Translations under genes and position numbers: made by a program
The notes under the pieces: model-generated
Told to the model about the DNA's origin: nothing
The model's input: the letters and a program-made list of their open reading frames with translations, nothing else
Database searches by the model: none
Part shown: piece by piece, positions 56,331 through 64,000 of the stretch
Layout of the letters: each line of letters starts with the position of its first letter
How positions within the stretch are numbered: the stretch's first letter is position 1
NCBI RefSeq assembly: GCF_945859705.1
Contig: NC_079134.1
Span: forward strand, 159,995,718 to 160,059,717
Reading direction: 5' to 3'
Length of the DNA stretch: 64,000 nt
Origin: Episyrphus balteatus
Lineage: Eukaryota > Arthropoda > Insecta > Diptera > Syrphidae

Positions 56331-59300
56331 ATCTTATACAAATTTAAAAAAAATATAAATAATAGACAAATACACAAAAACTGTTTCTAAATGATTTTGA
56401 TCACCAAACGAAGTATGGCATTTGGTTTCTGGTATAATAACCAAAGCGCTGGAAATTTCGAGATGCGAATTATAAAAAAGGTGAACTTTGTTTTATGATA
56501 AATATTTAATACTCAAAAAATGTTGGTCTGTCATTTATCGGTTTTTAAAACAAAGTGTTTTCTTCAACACCAAAAGTAGTATACTACAAACTTTTAATGA
56601 AATTGTTGCGATCTCGTAAAAACGACTGTGGGTAGACCCATTTTTCCATAATGCATTGTTATATTAAGAGCACTATAAAGCATTTTGGTACAACGCGACA
56701 TATTTTTTGGAACAACTTTTATTAATTATGAATAGTGATTATGTTAACTTTTTTTGTAAGACATGTGCAAATATGTATAATTGGTGTTAAGAAAAAAAGT
56801 ATTAACGGGTTCCGTTAACGCTTTTTTTGGGATATATTAGATCGGATCAAATAGAAACTATAACTTTTCTTATTAGAACAAATATTATATTTTTAAATGC
56901 AGTCTATTATTTGAATCGTTAAATGAGTAAAAATATTGATTTAGAACTAGGTATTTTGTTTAAAACTAAAAATTTCTGCAACTCAAATTTTCAACCTCTA
57001 TGATTTTGGCGCATAAGAACTTTTCTTCATTTTTGCTTTACCGAGAGATGAACTCAAGAGGCTTAATGGACAAGTTTTAATGAATTATGAAGTATAATAC
57101 AAAAGAAAATCCAACTCATTGTGCTGATATGCTATCATTCCAACAAAACAATTGAAATTCAACCACTTGACCGACTTTTGCGTCGATTTATCCGTCTTAA
57201 AGTTTTCGCCTCAATTCCACCAGAAAAAACACTCTCAGCCAGCGAACACTGAATTAACTTCCTTTGTTTATTGCTAATGTCTTATCACTGTCAGTCACTT
57301 AACTTAACAATTAGTAATAAAATGAAAATTTCATCTCTTAGCTTGTCGGTCGGCGTCGTCGTCGGATTGCAGAAAGGATTTCAGCTATACACAACACATA
57401 ACATTCTTATAGTTAACTATGCCAGTCCAACCATTTCTCTATTGTCTTTGTCAGTTAGGGTGGTATAAAGTGAGTCAAACATTAAATTAAAATTAACTCC
57501 TATAAGAAGTTAACCTAGCTAATTGCTCTGACGGTTAGTTTGCTTGCTTTTTTTTTCTTGTAATTTTTTTCATCCTTCGAGATGTTATCCGTTCAATTTC
57601 CTTTAAAAAACCACAAGAAAAAGGAGCAAGGATTAATGGGACTTTTTTCCATCTCATGCAACACATAGCAAAAACAAATAAGAAAAAGAAAAAAAATACG
57701 ACAACTTACGTAAAAAGGAAGGAACGAATTAGATTTTTCTTTGTTTTAGATGGAAGGATAGAAATGGAGATGACATAACCCTTAAGGGAGTTCAACTCTA
57801 CCACACTGTTCCTAGTCTTCGTATATTATAACACAGCCTGTTTCTCAGCCTTATAGCCTAACTATAAAAAGGGTTAAAGAAATGGCAGCAAAATTAAATG
57901 GGATTAAAATGCGAAAGGATTGCCTTGAGGGATGCGATAATGAAGTTTTCATTTAAGGAAAAGAAAAACTATGTCAAGAAGTCGGAATGTTTTTTTGGTT
58001 TTATATTATTTTAGCTTCACCAGAGAAGACAGGGAGTGTGATAGGGGAAAAGGGTTAATAAATTTTGATAGAAGATTTAGATTTTCGTCCTCTAACAAAA
58101 AAAAAGGTGACCCTAAAGGGTTCTTGTTCTATACTTCATGGTTATTAAGATTAATAGTTTTGATGAGGATATAATTTTTTTTTAAACATTTTTTGATTGA
58201 CAAAACTTAACAAAAATGATTTGAGCTTTTTATCTTTAAGGTAAATTGATGCTCACGACGTCAACTTTAGTGGGTTTTATCTGTGAATCTATCACTTGTT
58301 AGGGAGCATTAAAAGTTTTTTTCGAGACATAATTAATGATAAAAATGTAGGTACCCATTGTGTTATTATCTGCCTTAAAATATAATCTTTACAATGAAAA
58401 GCAGCCAGTTTTAAATATTATTTCTGACAAGTTGTGAGATTTTGAGAAAAACAAGAAATCCTTGAAAAGTTCTACATTTTTTTTGCTTAAACTTTGTTTT
58501 TTTTTTTATGCAAAACAATCTCTAGAAGTTACCTTGAAAATTTGAATTGAGTTTCTTTTTAATTGATTGCATTCGACTTGCGATATTTTAAAATAGATAT
58601 TCAAAGAAAAGAATTCGAATTAAGTTGAGATTCTCAGAGAAAAAGTTAAGATAACTATGAAAAAAATATGTCCCCATAGAGTTCCTAAAATAACTTACAT
58701 CTTACAAAAAAGTTTCACGTATTGCATTATTAAAATATATCCATTTATATAATATAAAGTGCATATTGCATAGACTAAGTTTTTATTCAAACCAAATGAA
58801 TTGAAATAACGAATTATACTTAGAAAAATAAATCATAACGAAATTTGTACATACATATATAGCTCAAGGATATAGAAAATTCGTGAAAAAATTATTTCCC
58901 TCATAATTTAAAATCTTCTTTTTGTTATACAACCTTCATAGACTAACATTCCTAAACTAGTAGTAGAGAGGATTGTGATATCTTTAAAGGATCTCATATT
59001 TTCTTAAGAAATCTTATTTTTCTCTCATTTGCATCACATCACAGTCATTCCATAACTACATTCACTATACCTACCTTTGGCAATGAATATTATTTCATTT
59101 TACTCAGAAATTCTTCAAATTATTACGCAAGAACCCATTTTATGTTTATACATAATATTTGAACAATTTTCTTTATTTATTTCCTTAAATAGATCCTTTA
59201 TTTATCTATGAATAGAAATTCCATGTTTATTTTTTATGAAATGTTTGTGACGTTCACTTGTCTTTTTCTTTACGGAGTTCAGAATGCCTTTAGAAACAAT

Positions 59301-59879
59301 TATAAAACTTACTTGATATTTGAAAAATTTACAAGAAAATGATAAAAAGTTTTGGAAGAATTCAAAACTCTCCATGAACCTCAAAATACCACTCTTGTAC
59401 ACCAAGTGGTCAAATTATTGGAATTTCCTAATAGTTCTATACATATGTTTTTAAAAATGTAAAAACGTCGTATATTTATTTTTTTTTGGATTAAGTTCTT
59501 GTATTGAACAATTAATTGAACACATAAAATTACTAATCAAAATATATCATTCATTTTAATGTAATTTGCTATTTTAGAGATACCTTTAGTTAAAATATTA
59601 CTCAAAGCTAAAACAACGGTTTTTGAAATAGTTTTGTTTTTTTTTAATTTTGCCATCTTGGACACTTTTTCAACAGGCAGATATATCTCATTCCTAGGAA
59701 TAAAACTATCTGCTTCTTTCAAAGACGAATAAAAATTATTCTATGGAATAATCTCAAAAAAAATATTGTGTCAATTGTCAAAGCTGTTTTGAAAGGATTT
59801 TGATAAAAAATACAGGGGAACACAAGAAAACAAAAACAATTATCACTGGTCTGCAAGGAAATCCTCCTTTAAATAAAAC
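56331..59879. other. Intergenic, nothing recognised
   Basis: AT-rich. 57,180-57,480 is the least AT-biased part (GTCGGTCGGCGTCGTCGTCG near 57345), but no exon structure could be supported. Confidence 0.4.
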
Positions 59880-59945
59880 TATACTTTTCTAAAGGATTTT
59901 TGTATGCTGATTCTGAATCCGAAGTCAGAATTGACCTAGCACGTC
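59880..59945 (+). repeat. AGTATACTTTTCT repeat, copy 1
   Basis: CTATACTTTTCTAAAGG followed by GATTCTGAATCCGAAGTCAG. Related copies lie at 61630-61690 (same orientation) and 61760-61815 (inverted), with a trace in Rme-8 intron 27 near 24155 (AGAAAAGTATACTTTT). Confidence 0.6.
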
Positions 59946-60199
59946 ACGTTTTTTTTAGATATTTCCGTTAGAAAATCTCAAAAACCCATTTTTTTTTTGC
60001 TGTTTTCGAAGAAATATTTTGGCATAATGTAATCTTTTTCAATTAAAATTGTTACGGTTTATGAAAGAACTTATTTTTTTCTTTCAAATTCAGTTTTAGT
60101 CTTCTCAATCTTCTCCGAGATATCTTAATTTAAGTAAGTTTAGTAGGTTTGGCATATCTTACCTCTTACCATAAAGAAACTGATCTCTAAAAATTAATA

Positions 60200-61611
60200 C
60201 AATGGTCGGAAAAAGTATTTTGACAAAATTAACATTTTTCTAACTGATGCGAATAATCTGTAATGGTTATATATAAAATTAGGAAGTTGACGGTTATTTA
60301 ATAAGTATATTATGGTGAATCTCATGATGGTCAATGTCAGTCATATAGTTGGTATTGTGCTTCGAGGCTGCATTTTTTGTAAACAAAATGCTTATTTTTG
60401 AGGGAAAAAACTATTTTGACAACCGTTCTTTTTCAATGTTGGTAAGGTAAGGTAATGCATTTTACGTGTTTCAAGCACGCATAAAACTGACAGACTTGTT
60501 AAGGCTCCGATTTGTAAAAAAGTGGGCAAAACGGCGGAACTTAGCATTGAAATTAGTGCATCTTCTGTTGCAAGTCATAATTTCGGTGTGTCTGTTAAAA
60601 AATCTGTGGAGAACTGAATTTATCACGGGAAACTAAAAATTACCAAATATGAAAACACAAAAATATAATTATGCAATTATACTATTCAAAATTTACCATA
60701 AATGCACAAAAAATGAAAAAATGCACTAAAAAAAATAGACGCATTTTGAAGAATTCACTTCAAATCGGGGATTGACTCCAAAAAGTCTGAAATGCCATTC
60801 TTTCATCAAAAACTTTGTTAGCAAAAGTACCCTTTGCATTGAGCTCGAAGAAGACAATTTTACCATGTTTATGGGAAGATAATACAGTATTTATCTCATA
60901 AAGCAAAAATCGAAAAAAAATTGAATTCTCAAAGGGACATGTTGTTGTGCTTTTCGCTTCTGGAACAAACATGACCAAAATTATACGGAGCTTCGACAGT
61001 TCCTTTACGTTTCCCGGATCATTGAGATAGAAATTTGTGAGAATGTGGTCAAAAAAACTTTGTTTTTGAATGAAAGAAGCATACCAAAATGCGTCTATTT
61101 TTTTTAAGTGCATTTTTTTCATTTTTTGTCCATTTATGGTAAATTTTGAATACATAGTATAATTGTATAATTATATTTTTGTGTTTTCATATTTGGTAAT
61201 TTTTAGTTTCCCGTGATAAATTCAGTTCTCCACAGACTTGCAACAGAAGATGCACTAATTTCAATGCTAAGTTCCGCCGTTTTGCCCACTTTTTTACAAA
61301 TCGGAGCCTTAACAGATCTGTCAGTTTTATGAGTGCTTGAAACACGTAAAATGCATTACCTTACCTTACCAACATTGAAAAGGAACGTTTGTCATAATAC
61401 TTTTTTCCCTCAAAAATAAGCATTTTGTATACAAAAAATGCAGCCTCGAAGCACAATACCAACTATATGACTGACATTGACCATCATGAGATTCACCATA
61501 ATATACTTATTAAATAACCGTCAACTTCCTAATTTTATATTTAACCATTACAGATTATTCGCATCAGTTAGAAAAATGTTCATCTTGTCAAAATACTTTT
61601 TCCGACTGTTG
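60200..61611. mobile_element. Giant hairpin (Tc1/mariner-like foldback), ~530-bp arms
   Basis: The left arm at 60200-60752 is the reverse complement of 61084-61611 at roughly 95% identity, around a 331-bp loop. Ends are CAATGGTCGGAAAAAGTATT and its complement, bordered by TA at 60198 and 61612. The right arm lacks about 30 bp present in the left (near 60580-60608), flanked by a TC microhomology. A left-arm frame reads LVKAPICKKVGKTAELSIEI, vaguely like a Tc1-type helix-turn-helix; that resemblance is weak. No full transposase. Confidence 0.85.
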
Positions 61612-61629
61612 TATATCTTTCTCCCTAGA

Positions 61630-61820
61630 ACAAAAGTATACTTTTCTAATGGACTTTAGTGTCCTGATTTTGAATCCGAACTCAAAAAATGTCGGTCAGC
61701 TCTGGTTTTTGTGATACTTTAATGAATATCTTAAAATCCTGACGTGATAGAATTTTTTTGACTTCGGATTCTAACTCAGCACATCAAAAACTATAAGAAA
61801 AGTATACTTTTGTTTCTTGG
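61630..61820. repeat. AGTATACTTTTCT repeat, copies 2 and 3 (inverted pair)
   Basis: AAAGTATACTTTTCTAATGG with TTTTGAATCCGAACTC, then CTTCGGATTCTAACTCAGCA with AAGAAAAGTATACTTTT in the other orientation. Together with the copy at 59880 they frame the giant hairpin. It therefore looks inserted into an older element of which these are the terminal repeats. Confidence 0.6.
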
Positions 61821-62484
61821 AGAAACAAATCTGAAGCTTTACAAGGCAGTTTATCGAATGGTTTATTACAAATAAGATATTTCTAAATAGAAAAATAGTT
61901 TATAAAATTACAAAACACGTAAAAATTTTGTTTAATGTATTTTATTATGGTTTTCTTTACATATTTGACTTTTTAAATATAATGGGCATTGATATTTTAC
62001 ATTTTCCTTAATTAAGGTGCTTTTGTTCATGTAGGATTTACTAAAAAGTGAAGAATTTCGAAATGTCTGCTTTTTTTGTCAATCAGTATTTTAAAATATG
62101 AGTAAACATTAATATAAAAAGACATATTTGGTGTCAATCGATAGGTCATATAATGAAAAATAAGTCCACCAAATTTGAGCTCAATGCGACAAATAGTTTT
62201 AATTTTATACAAGTTCAAATGAATTTAAAAGGGTGATTTTTTTAGAAACTACCCACATTTTTCAAAAATAATTTTTACAAAAATGGTACCTGATAGTATT
62301 TTTCTGAAACCAGATTTAGATTCAGGAAAGTCTAATCTTTCATAATATCAAAAAAAATTGAAGGAGAAAACAAAAAGTTAAATATTGCAGACCAGTGTTA
62401 TGAATAAAAATGACGTTTAATTTTGAATATTATTGAATTTGACAAATTTTTTTTGCTTTTCTGTAGAATAAATTATCCTTGATT

Positions 62485-62585
62485 AAAAAAATTCAATGTT
62501 GTTATCTGATTGTTAATGAGCCTAATAACTTTTTTGCTGAACAGTTAACTGACTGTTTATTAGAAGATTGAAAAATCGGCTCTTA
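62485..62585. mobile_element. Short MITE related to intron 3 copy
   Basis: AGATTGAAAAATCGGCTCTT at the right end resembles the right end of 10777-10899 (TGATTGAAAAATCAGGGCTT). The left end is diverged. Confidence 0.35.
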
Positions 62586-64000
62586 ATAAAATTGAAACGC
62601 AAGAAAAAATTATTTTTAATTTTTTTTCGAAAATATTTATTTACTCAGTTAAAAAATATCAATTTCGTTGTTTTCATGATATTCATGTTTTTTTTGACTG
62701 AACATTGTTTAAAAAAAATTCTAAAGTTTTTTCTGGATGATGAAACAATAACTACGACGAATGAACAAGTGTCTTAAAAACGTTATTTTATGCATTTGTG
62801 AATTGGAACGAAAGCCATTTTTTATGAATTTCTTTCCTTCAAACTTAAGGAATTAGACAAATTTAGAAAAAAAAAATTCAACCAACCGCTATAATATCCC
62901 TACATGTTTGTCTTTTAAAACCTTCAAGTGACTGATCCGGAAAAGGCATAAACTTTCAAAAATTTCTCAAGTCATTAGCATAAACAAAATCTCCAAAGCA
63001 TTACTGGAAAAGTCAAATTAATTAATTAGTTTTATGTATAATTTTTTCTGAGTCCGAATTCTTCGAAGAATTTCCATGGTTCTAATGGTTGAGAATTTTC
63101 ACAAACTTCACTTTGATTAGCTATTCTCTTGAACGTAGGTATATTCATTATATGTATACCTAATATAGTTTGTAGATTTCAAAATCAAGGTTATAAGAGT
63201 TATAAAGTATTTTACTTAGGTATAACTTGTCGAAATTCTACAAGTGTCTATGAAATGACAATTTTTCTCAGAAAAACAAATTAATTTATTAATCGACCTG
63301 TGGAAGATATACAATATCCACTAAAAACCACTTATATCATTGAATACAAAATTCCGTGAATTATTTCACATTGAAGAAAAATAAAGAATATTGAATCAAA
63401 GAACGAAAACTTATCTCGTTGAAATAATTTTTATATAATAAAATAGTTCAAAGCTTAAAGATAATAAATGGAAATCGTAGTCTGTTCCGGTATCATGCAT
63501 TGAATAATGATGATGATGAATTCTCATTCCGTTGCTGTACTCGTCCTTCCATCAGTCCGTGCCGTCGTCGGTCGTTTTTCTTCCACCAACATAATTGAAA
63601 TCAAAAACAGATTTCGAAAAAAAAAAATTCATTGAATTCATTGATCCACTTTCTGCACGATACTCACAAAAGGAATCACATTAACCACATTTCTAGGTCT
63701 CTTTTTTTTATGTATTTTATACCCAAAAAATATATACGAAAATCGAGGAAAAAAAAATATTTGAAATTAATTCAATTCCAACTCGAAGGATATCTCCCCC
63801 CTTTTGCCAATGCATTCGTTTATCGATAAGTTTTTTGAATTGAATAGTCCAGAGAGGTAATGTTGTCTTTATGGGTAGTCGAGTTGGGTTTTATTCCCTT
63901 ATCATTTTGTTAAAAATTTAAATATCACAAGAAGAGTCTATTGTTCATTGCTTTCAACTGCATATTAACCTCCCCCTCCCCCCCTTTTTTACTCTTTGTG
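62586..64000. other. Intergenic, nothing recognised
   Basis: AT-rich. 63,480-63,600 (with CCGTGCCGTCGTCGGTCG) is less AT-biased and could be a 5' leader or promoter of a gene beyond the edge, but no start or splice site is convincing. The window ends in a C/T tract. Confidence 0.35.

Noticed and set aside
57862..57900. CTATAAAAAGG followed by an ATG as a promoter.
   Set aside because: The ATG is too close to the TATA box for transcription start spacing and no open frame or splice donor follows.
60760..61155. A 131-codon minus-strand frame spanning the hairpin loop as a transposase.
   Set aside because: No DDE motif or recognisable fold, and its N-terminal part comes from the inverted arm. 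Only the short block shared with 31.8 kb is noted as a finding.

Overview
This is a 64 kb, AT-rich, intron-containing insect nuclear window. The two recognisable proteins (Cdk5 and Rme-8) have fly-like sequence and exon structure, and the repeats (Penelope-like, Helitron, foldback, many short TIR elements) fit a dipteran. I could not determine the species. There are no bacterial, organellar or rRNA features.

Layout. (1) 1-468, minus strand: the first two coding exons of cyclin-dependent kinase 5, running off the left edge. (2) 0.77-3.4 kb: a dense block of inverted-repeat DNA. It has five copies of one palindromic MITE (A-E), a split segmental duplication and two hairpins. (3) 3.4-5.3 kb: the intergenic spacer between two divergently transcribed genes; the Cdk5 and Rme-8 start codons are about 4.85 kb apart. 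(4) 5321-24716, plus strand: a complete Rme-8 (DNAJC13) gene. I reconstructed 29 coding exons encoding 2404 residues, with PH-like N-terminus residues, a GYF-like segment, a J domain with HPD and four IWN-type repeats. All 28 introns are GT-AG. Most are short (roughly 50-125 bp), and five are large; four of these carry an identifiable mobile-element relic and the fifth (intron 3) carries repeat fragments. (5) 24.7-64 kb: no confident protein-coding gene. I see a LINE C-terminus, a Helitron, several TA-flanked TIR elements, an 11-bp minisatellite, a foldback element with a 10-bp target duplication, a tRNA-like Pol III unit inside a MITE, a diverged tandem array invaded by another element, and a 1.4 kb giant hairpin with Tc1/mariner-like ends. 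One weak candidate promoter plus first exon lies at 41.8 kb.

Function. The two genes are unrelated in biochemistry: Cdk5 is a proline-directed kinase of neurons and muscle, and Rme-8 is an endosomal J-protein that works with Hsc70 in endosome sorting. They are neighbours arranged head to head, with no visible shared promoter. The rest of the window is best read as intergenic (or very long intronic) sequence built largely from nested transposable elements. Its unusual content is structural: several large inverted repeats that could fold into long hairpin RNAs. No clearly new multi-gene system is present.
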